A stretch of DNA of 20,481 bases from Chaetoceros tenuissimus (Eukaryota; Bacillariophyta; Thalassiosirophyceae; Chaetocerotales; Chaetocerotaceae): the NCBI GenBank assembly GCA_021927905.1, contig BLLK01000003.1, positions 1 through 20,481 of the forward strand, given 5' to 3'. The notes beneath the pieces are model-generated. The model made no database searches. It was not told where the DNA came from and worked only from the letters and a program-made list of their open reading frames with translations. This document shows, in pieces, positions 1 to 8,600 of the stretch. The translations under genes and the position numbers were made by a program. Each line of letters begins with the position of its first letter. The first letter of the stretch is position 1.

Positions 1-15
1 ACATATGGAAGAAGA

Positions 16-37
16 ACGGGTGTAAAATTACACCCGT
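16..37. other. Perfect hairpin at left edge
   Basis: Two perfect 10-base arms (ACGGGTGTAA and its complement) are separated by 2 bases. GC-rich hairpins of this size occur near Helitron 3' ends, and CTAA lies 12 bases beyond at 50-53. However, the next base is A rather than the expected T, and the orientation opposes the Rep gene, so assignment as a terminus is weak. Confidence 0.6.
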
Positions 38-60
38 CCATTGACATGGCTAAATGACTA

Positions 61-548
61 TGGGTTGCGCAATGAGTTAGGACAAATTGATCATAAATAA
101 CATGCGAGTCAGTTAGAATAATTAGCCATTAACAAAGTGAGACCTCTCAAGTTAGTACTTGGAAAGGGGGGTAAGGGGGACGCAGTCCCACCACACCTCA
201 AGTTCCTGATAAGCGGGAATAAAATCAAATATGAATACTTCACTTTTCGTAGAGACTTATCTTTCAATTCTTATAAGAGTGAGGGAAGAGAACATTCTAG
301 GTTTCTCCACTCTAGACATACAATCGATTTGACTCTTTCATATATCTAAAGCTTCACAGTACACTTAGAACCTCAACGCCAAGATGAGACCTTGCTGCAA
401 CAGGAGATGGCGCTATGTCACTTCTCCACAAGGTCAACATCCTCTAACGTGCAATCCAGCACTTTCGAAAATCAGATAAAGACTTTACTACTTGAAAAAC
501 ACTAAGAGCAACGCTATGACTCATAATGTCTTCCGGAAGCTCTTGATC
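61..548 (+). repeat. Direct repeat A, copy 1
   Basis: This 488-bp block recurs at 987-1474 at a constant offset of 926 bp, and no difference was seen in the stretches compared. It contains a G-rich stretch with a small stem (GGGAC, loop GCA, GTCCC) at 177-189. The 70-codon ORF inside resembles no known protein and is simply duplicated with the repeat. It is followed by a 15-bp G-rich spacer (549-563) and then repeat B. Confidence 0.95.
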
Positions 549-563
549 GGGATGGTGGGTGGG

Positions 564-988
564 TAAAAAATTTTCTTTCAAGTTCCATACAAGGTAGCTA
601 GCCTTCCATACAACCAAAATTTCAACTTTCTATGAGCACACTGCAATAAAGTTATTGTTGGCTTTCTTCCTGACACCTTTTCTGACGTGTCTAATTTCAA
701 TGGCCTACATTTTACATTCGTCATTTCTCCTATGTACACCTATCTCTGATTCAAACAATTTCCACCTTCGTACGTCATGCTTATCAGTATTACCTTGCCT
801 GTCAAGTGCATCATACATTGCTACCGTAGAATTCATACTGTAGACTGGCGGCGCTGTCTGGCAGATGCTTACTGACACGGTGTCTTCAAGCGTTAATTAG
901 ACGTTCCGAAGATTCTCCTGATCGGCATTTATTGATCCTCAATTTTCCATTTTCTTTCTTATCCCTATTGAACTGGAGGTGCGAGTTG
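564..988 (+). repeat. Direct repeat B, copy 1
   Basis: This 425-bp block recurs at 3199-3623 at a constant offset of 2635 bp, apparently unchanged. Its last two bases (TG, 987-988) are also the first two of repeat A copy 2, so B and A abut with 2 bp of microhomology. The 62-codon ORF inside is not supported as a gene. Confidence 0.95.
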
Positions 989-1474
989 GGTTGCGCAATG
1001 AGTTAGGACAAATTGATCATAAATAACATGCGAGTCAGTTAGAATAATTAGCCATTAACAAAGTGAGACCTCTCAAGTTAGTACTTGGAAAGGGGGGTAA
1101 GGGGGACGCAGTCCCACCACACCTCAAGTTCCTGATAAGCGGGAATAAAATCAAATATGAATACTTCACTTTTCGTAGAGACTTATCTTTCAATTCTTAT
1201 AAGAGTGAGGGAAGAGAACATTCTAGGTTTCTCCACTCTAGACATACAATCGATTTGACTCTTTCATATATCTAAAGCTTCACAGTACACTTAGAACCTC
1301 AACGCCAAGATGAGACCTTGCTGCAACAGGAGATGGCGCTATGTCACTTCTCCACAAGGTCAACATCCTCTAACGTGCAATCCAGCACTTTCGAAAATCA
1401 GATAAAGACTTTACTACTTGAAAAACACTAAGAGCAACGCTATGACTCATAATGTCTTCCGGAAGCTCTTGATC
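987..1474 (+). repeat. Direct repeat A, copy 2
   Basis: Second copy of the 488-bp block at 61-548. Here A is separated from the following B copy by about 1.72 kb of other sequence instead of 15 bp. Confidence 0.95.
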
Positions 1475-1935
1475 TCCCCCTCATCATTTACTACCTCACC
1501 ATGTCTCTCTGTACAATGTCGATCTCACAAAGTATAATTTCATGCCACGTGCTCTGGCTGAAACCTACTACATTGTACCGAGAAGGCTTGTTTGGTTGGA
1601 AATGCTAGGCTGGTATCCCTGCCTCGCTCTTCATCTGTTTCCAGCTCTTGAATAAAAAGATCTTGATAGAGATGACGTTCTTTTGAAGTCCTTTTTCTAT
1701 GTTCCCTTGAGCAACCTATGCGTATCCTCTCTCCTATGGTAATCAGCCAAAGTATCATAGTCATAGGGTGTAGCTTTACTTGCAGGTTGCTGTAGATCTA
1801 CTTGCAAGCTTCCTGGTTTCTTTAGATATGAACTGAAGAAGTCTGTCGTGAGTGAAATGTTCATAAATAAAATAATGAAACCTGAATACCTAGAGTCAGC
1901 CAACAAGGCGCCTATGCTACAAGTTCTTTGATAAG
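1475..1935. other. No gene recognised
   Basis: This is the stretch between repeat A copy 2 and the 1936-2400 array. Only short overlapping minus-strand ORFs are present, without start context, splice structure or recognisable motifs. Confidence 0.5.
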
Positions 1936-2400
1936 CCATCAACCCATTCGTTGACCTTTCCTAAAATGACGATGTTTCCCAACAGGAAATACCTATGATC
2001 CAACTTCTTCGACAAGTCATTGACCCACTCGCTGACTTTTTCCCATATCAAAAGATGATCTGTGTAAACTTGAACGAACTATGAAACAAATCCTTCGGTA
2101 AGGCATCGACCCATTCGTTGACCTTTTCCCATATCGAAAGATGATATATATATAATATAAAACTGAGTACTGAAAATCACCAACCCATGCGTGATGATCT
2201 TCACAAACAAATACCTATGATGCAAATCCTTCGGCAAGCCATCGACCCATTCGTTGACCTTTTCCCATATCGAAAGATTATATATAATAAAGATTGAGTA
2301 CTGAAAGTCACCAACCCATGCGTGACGATCTTCACAAACGAATACCTATGATGTAACTCCTTCGGCAAGTCATCGACCCATTCGTTGACGTTGCCCAAGC
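1936..2400. repeat. Degenerate tandem array with TCGACCCATTCGTTGACC core
   Basis: The core ACCCATTCGTTGAC, or a close variant, starts at about 1942, 2023, 2109, 2245 and 2376. The first spacings are 81 and 86 bp, then 136 and 131 bp. The longer units gain a segment containing a related AACCCATGCGTGA box and an AT run. Read on the minus strand, each core encodes a recurring peptide like VNEWVDxLPKxLHHRY, but frames shift and stops intervene between units. It may therefore be a decayed coding repeat or simply a minisatellite. Confidence 0.85.
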
Positions 2401-2910
2401 CTAAAAGATCCCAAGTCTATTCCACTTTCTTTTCTATCCCTCCACCTTCTCATGCACTCTTTTCTGATCTCATCGACAGCTATTCCCCATGTGCAACTAA
2501 AAGCTGTGCATGCTAGCAACTATCTAATCTATCCTGAGAAGGCTGCACATTCTCTGAATATTTTCCATCTACCTTCTATCCCTTTCCTTCCAAGCTTTGA
2601 TTCTCTCCTTCATATATTCCATCCAAAATCCTATATGCTCCTCAGTCTATCAGTGATCATTCAGCGGGTATATTTCCTTTGTTGTGTCCTTACGTGATAT
2701 GGATATAAGAAACAAACGAGGAAGTATCGTAACTGACATGGACTGAACATATCTCTATTTCCACTATGCCAATACAAATGGAGACATGCGCTGGCGTTGC
2801 AAGCCTAAAGCATGACCGTCTCCATTTGTGTATTACCTCTTTCCGATGTTGTCCAGCAAAAGGTTGCAATAAACCAATCAAGGTTGGCTTTTGCTGGATT
2901 TCATCCTCCT
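2401..2910. other. No gene recognised
   Basis: AT-rich sequence between two tandem arrays. Short ORFs occur on both strands, but none has a motif, repeat or splice structure supporting a gene. Confidence 0.5.
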
Positions 2911-3153
2911 CTTTCATCCCCCCCTACTTTAGCACACGAATGCTTGTAGTATAAGCAGAGTTTGAAACAAAGGCAGAGGAAACATGTTAATTCTCTTTCA
3001 TCCCCCATCAACTTCAGCACATGAACGCTTGTAATAAGCGGAGTTTGAAAAACAAAATCAGAGAAAAACATGTTCGTCCTTTGTTCCCCCATTTACTTTA
3101 GCAAACAACGCTGGATAGCAGCAGCGAGGTTTGGAGACGAAGTCAGAGACTAA
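2911..3153. repeat. Tandem repeat, three diverged 84-bp units
   Basis: Units begin near 2911, 2995 and 3079, each with a CTTTCATCCCCC-like start followed by ACTTTAGCACA, AACGCTTGTA and GAGTTTGAAA blocks. The period is 84 bp in both intervals. The third unit is the most diverged. The overlapping minus-strand ORFs are by-products of the repeat. Confidence 0.85.
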
Positions 3154-3198
3154 CCAAAAAGAGGTAAAGTAAAATGTTTTGCAATGACTGTTGAAAGT

Positions 3199-3623
3199 TA
3201 AAAAATTTTCTTTCAAGTTCCATACAAGGTAGCTAGCCTTCCATACAACCAAAATTTCAACTTTCTATGAGCACACTGCAATAAAGTTATTGTTGGCTTT
3301 CTTCCTGACACCTTTTCTGACGTGTCTAATTTCAATGGCCTACATTTTACATTCGTCATTTCTCCTATGTACACCTATCTCTGATTCAAACAATTTCCAC
3401 CTTCGTACGTCATGCTTATCAGTATTACCTTGCCTGTCAAGTGCATCATACATTGCTACCGTAGAATTCATACTGTAGACTGGCGGCGCTGTCTGGCAGA
3501 TGCTTACTGACACGGTGTCTTCAAGCGTTAATTAGACGTTCCGAAGATTCTCCTGATCGGCATTTATTGATCCTCAATTTTCCATTTTCTTTCTTATCCC
3601 TATTGAACTGGAGGTGCGAGTTG
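3199..3623 (+). repeat. Direct repeat B, copy 2
   Basis: Second copy of the 425-bp block at 564-988. It closes the A-B-A-(1.7 kb)-B arrangement, which reads as a tandem duplication of an A-to-B unit in which one copy lost, or the other gained, about 1.7 kb. Confidence 0.95.
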
Positions 3624-4775
3624 ATCTGAAGCAACAAAGTAGGACGGCAGATTTTCTTCAACAGCCATCAGCCATCAGAGCACCATCTTACCATCTTCCA
3701 TCTCCATATCTCTTCGATAATGTTGTTTCGCTATCATCACTTGGTTGTTTCAAATAAAACTAAATCAACCTGACGATGATCATAGGTAGTTCGATGCAAA
3801 GAACTCCTCTTTTCCATTGAAGCTCAACAAACGAGAGCGCCGAACCATTCTCCAGCCATGCTACAAGCTAGCTACTCATAGTAGGAGAGAGGATGAGGAG
3901 TGAGCAGAGCGATGTGTCCTAGTAGAACTCAGTAGTTGATACTCTTAGACAAACAAGAACACTAGTTGATGGAGTAGGATATCCAGCTGTGGTGTCAATC
4001 AATTAAAGAGTATTTTTTGTATCAGGTTGTCATGGAGTTGTGATCCTACAAGGAAAGAGAATAGTGGCTGGTGATGCCGTGGACTCGTACATCCGAATGC
4101 TGCGTACTTTCATTCCAGAAGTTACCCCCAAAATTTATCCGTATTGGGAGCGATCTTCAATAAACTTCCCTTCTATTCTTTGAATAATTGCTAAGCTGCT
4201 GTGAGCGAGTATTTTGAATAGAATTTGAGTGGGATACTAACGAAGTAGTCTATCTTTCCAAAAATGGCAGATATTAGACTGCGCAGCAGCTATACTATGT
4301 AAAATTCGTGCGAGAAGTATGAATGCTGATGACATGCATGACAATACGGACCGAAAGTCTACAAAGAGGATGAAGTTCTCAAGAGATCAAATAGAACAGA
4401 GTGCTAAATTTTATTTATAAAAGATTTATTTTACAACTTTGTAATGTTGTTTGGACTTACTTCAATTTTATTTGATCAATCTATTGATATACGAATTAAC
4501 ATGGTACTTCCATCATCTTCTTCATTCATCGGCACATTTTTCTTCGTTTAAGCGACGAATTGATTAAGTGTTTTAACGTTGCATAAATTTATTAACAGTC
4601 AGATCCATATCTCAACGATAATCTCTTAGATCCATATCTCAACGATAAGCTCTCATTCGGGAAATAAATCTGGAATATTCCCTATTTGCGAAACCAATGT
4701 TTGGACGATAATCTCTTAACCCATTGTGAAAATTTTGGATCCAACATGAGATTGATTTATTGGAACAAGAGTCGA
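3624..4775. other. No gene recognised
   Basis: No long ORF, RNA gene or domain was seen on either strand. The only structure noted is a short tandem duplication at 4601-4648. The acidic ORF begins beyond it. Confidence 0.5.
4601..4648. repeat. 27-bp tandem duplication
   Basis: AGATCCATATCTCAACGATA occurs at 4601 and again at 4628, with ATCTCTT between. A partial third copy (GACGATAATCTCTTA) lies near 4702. Confidence 0.8.
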
Positions 4776-5228
4776 TCATGGCACTAGATACTGGCTGATA
4801 ATACGAGCAACAAAATTGTCGCCTCCAGCTTCGTATCTTAAATATTGATCATTCATCTCGCGGTTGCCCAGTGTCCATCCTCTTCTATCGGGCTGCTGCT
4901 GAACCGTATCTATAGTATGATTTCCAGTGCCACAATCTTCTTCTTTAAAATGCAGTATTTGTAATGGTAGTAACCTAGCTGCGTCCCCAACTAATAAAGT
5001 GACTCTAACATCACTTTCAGTATCGTCATCATCTGCTTCATCAGCAGTTTCTTCATCTGATTCCTCTTCATCTCCGCTGCTATTGTCATCACCTCTAGCT
5101 TCCTCTAAAAGGGGTGGCATTTCATCATCAGATTCATCACGATCTAATTCCTCGTCATCGCCTTCCTGCCTATCCTCGTCGTTAGTAGCACTACTCATCG
5201 ATGGATTGTTGCTGGTTTTTCTTGACAT
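4776..5228 (-). CDS. Acidic low-complexity protein, 150 aa, unknown
   Basis: The ORF runs from an ATG at 5228 to a TGA at 4776. Residues about 17-75 are almost entirely Asp, Glu and Ser, interrupted by a short MPPLLEEA segment. The rest (about 76-150) is ordinary composition, with a hydrophobic VTLLVGDAARLLPLQILHF stretch that could fold. No family was recognised. Acidic N-terminal tails of this kind are common in nuclear proteins and DNA-binding transposon proteins, but nothing here decides. It lies downstream of the Rep gene on the same strand, about 0.45 kb away, separated by repeats, so it need not belong to the same unit. The opposite-strand Ser-rich ORF is its complement. It could be a lone exon of a larger gene. 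Confidence 0.45.
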   Translation of the reverse strand: MSRKTSNNPSMSSATNDEDRQEGDDEELDRDESDDEMPPLLEEARGDDNSSGDEEESDEETADEADDDDTESDVRVTLLVGDAARLLPLQILHFKEEDCGTGNHTIDTVQQQPDRRGWTLGNREMNDQYLRYEAGGDNFVARIISQYLVP

Positions 5229-5330
5229 GGTTCCATGATTTATGTTGGGTAGCTATAGATGTTTGTCGAAGCCGTAAATGTAAATGAAGAGAGAGAGAAT
5301 ATTCATGAATGAAACATGTAATGAATAAAC

Positions 5331-5441
5331 TGGAGGGGGGTGACGTAGGTGTGGGGCGGGGTGGGAGGGAATTGGAAGAGAAAGAAGGGGAGAGAAGAGG
5401 GACAGAAAAGAGGTATGAAAGGGGAGGGGTAAGAGAAGTGT
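5331..5441 (+). other. Purine block with G-run cluster
   Basis: The plus strand is nearly all A and G here. Its left part (5331-5370) carries several runs of three to six G separated by short gaps, which fits a G-quadruplex-capable sequence. The minus strand is correspondingly pyrimidine-rich. Confidence 0.6.
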
Positions 5442-5466
5442 GAATAACTCAAAATTATTTTGAGAT

Positions 5467-5644
5467 ATTTCATGTTTTCCAATACAAGCTGTATTGACAC
5501 GTCTCAAATTGGGTATTCTTTTTTCAAGGTTTCCAATTCAAGCTACATTCGTAGTATTTCAAGTTTTCCAATACAAGCTGTATTCACAAGTCTCAAATAT
5601 GGTATTCATATTTCAAGGTTTCCAATACAAGCTACATTCGTAGT
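5467..5644. repeat. Two-copy 89-bp tandem repeat
   Basis: Units 5467-5555 and 5556-5644 are close copies. Each contains two half-units of the form TTTCAAGnTTTCCAATACAAG followed by CTGTATT or CTACATTCG. The repeat sits about 30 bp beyond the Rep-helicase stop codon, in the 3' flank of that gene. Subterminal repeats occur in some rolling-circle elements, but this is position only, not proof. Confidence 0.85.
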
Positions 5645-5673
5645 GTTTTTTTGATCCTATTTATATATTCAAT

Positions 5674-8600
5674 TTAATTAGCTTTATACCGTTTCGAATG
5701 GTTTCTAACAATTTGATACAAGTTTTCTTGACAAGTAACATTGGCTTGTTTTTGATTTAACCACTGCAATATGTTCGTTCGTTCATCATCTGTTGTGTTC
5801 AAATTAGTGAGAGATTCTTTTTGATCTAAAAACATCGTCCAAAATAACCTCTTTTTGACTTTCGTGTATATTTCATTTGTTAGTTGTGGTTCTACAAACT
5901 CATTAGCATTTTCATTGTCCAATTTCCGCTTCACACTTTTTCTTTTGTGGTGTATTTCACGTATTCTTGTGTAAAGTTTAAACTTGCTTTCATAATTGAA
6001 ATAAATAGCAGAATTGTTGACGTCATTTGTTCCCATTGAGGTAGCTCTACTTATTCCAGTGTACAGTAAGCCTGGATTGTTCCCTTCGAATGCTGTTTTA
6101 CCTGGATTAAAAACCATTATTGTAACCGGATGCCCTTCTCCTATTGATTGACCTTGAACTTTATGTAAAGTTCTTGCAAATGCAATTTCTAATGGAACAT
6201 ATTTCATTTCACAACATCTGAGATTGCATTTTGATCTATTTTCTAGCAATGTTTGAATTGGAACTGGAACATATGTTGGGTATCGGTTGTCCCAAGGTGG
6301 ACCACAGTAATTGTCAAAATCTACAATTACAAACAAAGGCAAGTTCCCAGTCAATGGACTTTCTCCTTTAGCAAAGCGAATATCAATCACTGTTCCCAAT
6401 GACCCATTAAATAATCCCTGTAAAGGACATTTGTTTGTTGTTAGTGAAACCCTCGCTCCTCTCGTCAGTACCGTCTTTGCTTCAATTAAAGTTGTCAATT
6501 TGAAATGAGATTTGATTGGTTTGTCTAACTTTGATTTTGGAGTTTTGTGCAATTGATATGGAAATTCCATCAATGGATTTGTCTTGTCTACAATTTCTCG
6601 CAGTTCCTGTTCATTATGTGTGAATACCTCTTCCTTGGTCGTGTAGACGAATAGAGCCTTGTCTTTGATTTGGAGTCTGCGTTCTTTTGTAATGTCTTCG
6701 TTATCTAAGTTCAATCTACAAATCGCCATACTCTGGTCTTTTGTCAACCCAGACTTTGTTCTAAGAGTTTCATTGATTTCTTGCAACATTTCCTGATTAG
6801 GAACTATTCTCTTGACTTGTCGTAATGATTTGACTTGTTGAACAGTTGACTCAAGTATTTGTGCTCCTTTCAAGTCGGATCCAGTCATGGCATCATTTTT
6901 AAAACCTGTTTTTGAGAATAGATCAAAGGCTCCAAGCTTTTTGACTGGTGGCAATTGACTGTCATCGCCTAAAATAAGAATAACTGGGATTCCACCAAAT
7001 ATTTCTTCAGTATTACCTGTACCATGTGCAAATTCACTACAATTTCTGGAGATTGCATTGAGAAGTTCCAAACTAAGCATGCTACGTTCATCTATAACAA
7101 GAAGCAGCACGTTTCTCAACAATTGAAATAGTTTTTCTTTTTTGTATTGAGAGAGTTCTTTTGTTGGGTCATCAATGTCAATACAAAATAGAGAATGAAT
7201 TGTTTTTCCAAAGATGTTGTATGCCGCGCATCCTGTTGGCGCACATGATTCTGATACTTTCACATCAAAGATTGACTCAATTGCATTGACAATAACCTTG
7301 ACTAAGAAACTTTTTCCAGTTCCACCTGCCCCTCTAACAGTAAGAATCAACGGTTCAAATTTTCTAGAAGGTTCTTGAGCCTGGACTTCAGGAAATTCCA
7401 TCCATTCTTTTATTTTTTGAAGCACTTTGAATGTTATTTCCTTCTGTTCTTCATTGTCTCCTATGTCGCTAATTACGTATGGCTTGTTTGTAGAGCTGTT
7501 AATGTATTTTTTTTTCTCTGATGATTGCTGCAAAGCCATAGCGTCTATTGTGTCATCAAGCCAAGTAGGACCAGATTTATTGTCTGGGTCAAAGTCATGA
7601 TGGATTTCATTGAAGTCATATCCGTCGTCACCTTTGTAGAAGTCACTAAGTTTGGAATGATCAAACCTTGCATGACTTACAAGGTTATATAAATTTGTTG
7701 ACTCTTCGTTCAGTTCTCCAATGTCTTTGTTATGGGCTTCTTGAGGGGCACTTCTGTACAGTTTTCTTTCAAATTTATGCTTGGCGATACAATATTGCAA
7801 CTTTACAGACTGTGGACAATCGTCAGACTCAAGGAATTGATAAAATTCATCAATTGGAGTTTTCTTCTTCAATTCGAAATCCAATCTGTTTCTATTGTCC
7901 CATTTCTTATGCAACACCAGCGTAGCAATAGCATAATGATTAGTTGGAGGAAATATGGGACTCGAATTGAACCCAATAGGATGGAGATATCTTTGTTTAG
8001 TTTTGGGGTCAATCCTTTTCAATCTCATATTGTTGTTATTGTTCAAATCATTTCCTTTGTCAAGAATTTTCATATATTCAACGAATGTAAGGTTTTTTTG
8101 AGTATCATGTCTAAACTTGTATTTCTGAATTGGGTCAGTCATTTTCTTTTTTTCTTTCATAAGCTTCTGCAACCCAGTGAGATTTATATGTTTAGCGCTT
8201 TCCGTGCACCAATATAGATCACACCCCATAAGTTCAACAGACGCTTCAGGCTTTGATACTATTCTGCTTGTCAACAATGAGTTCATAGATTTTCTTAACA
8301 TGGCATTCATGTTCATTCGCTCCGATCTAACCCCGCAATTTTCATATGTGCTAATTATAGCTGCTATTGAATTTCTCTCTTCCTGAAATGAAAGATTGCC
8401 TTTTGTACAGTATGAAGTGATGTAACCATTGATTCTTGCAATATCTGCAGGAACTATATTGTTTGGATCAGTAGCATAGACGATGACTGAGACATCACAA
8501 TTTGCTCTCCATGATTCCAACATTGAAGTAGATGTTTTTTTGAGTCTGGAATTATTTCTTTTCAATTTCAGAATATGAATATCCTTTTTGTAGTCTTTTT

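Noticed and set aside
137-349. A 70-codon ORF repeated exactly at 1063-1275
   Set aside because: It is duplicated only because it lies in repeat A; there is no known motif, and identical copies are explained by a recent duplication rather than by selection.
655-843. A 62-codon hydrophobic ORF repeated at 3290-3478
   Set aside because: It lies within repeat B, has a non-ATG start and low-information composition, so it is not supported as a gene.
2201-2398. A 65-codon minus-strand ORF as a real gene
   Set aside because: It covers part of the degenerate tandem array, and its sequence is two out-of-step copies of the repeat peptide.
4776-5228. The acidic ORF as the N-terminus of a piggyBac-like transposase
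   Set aside because: Only the acidic composition suggests this; no transposase core or DDD-type motif is nearby.
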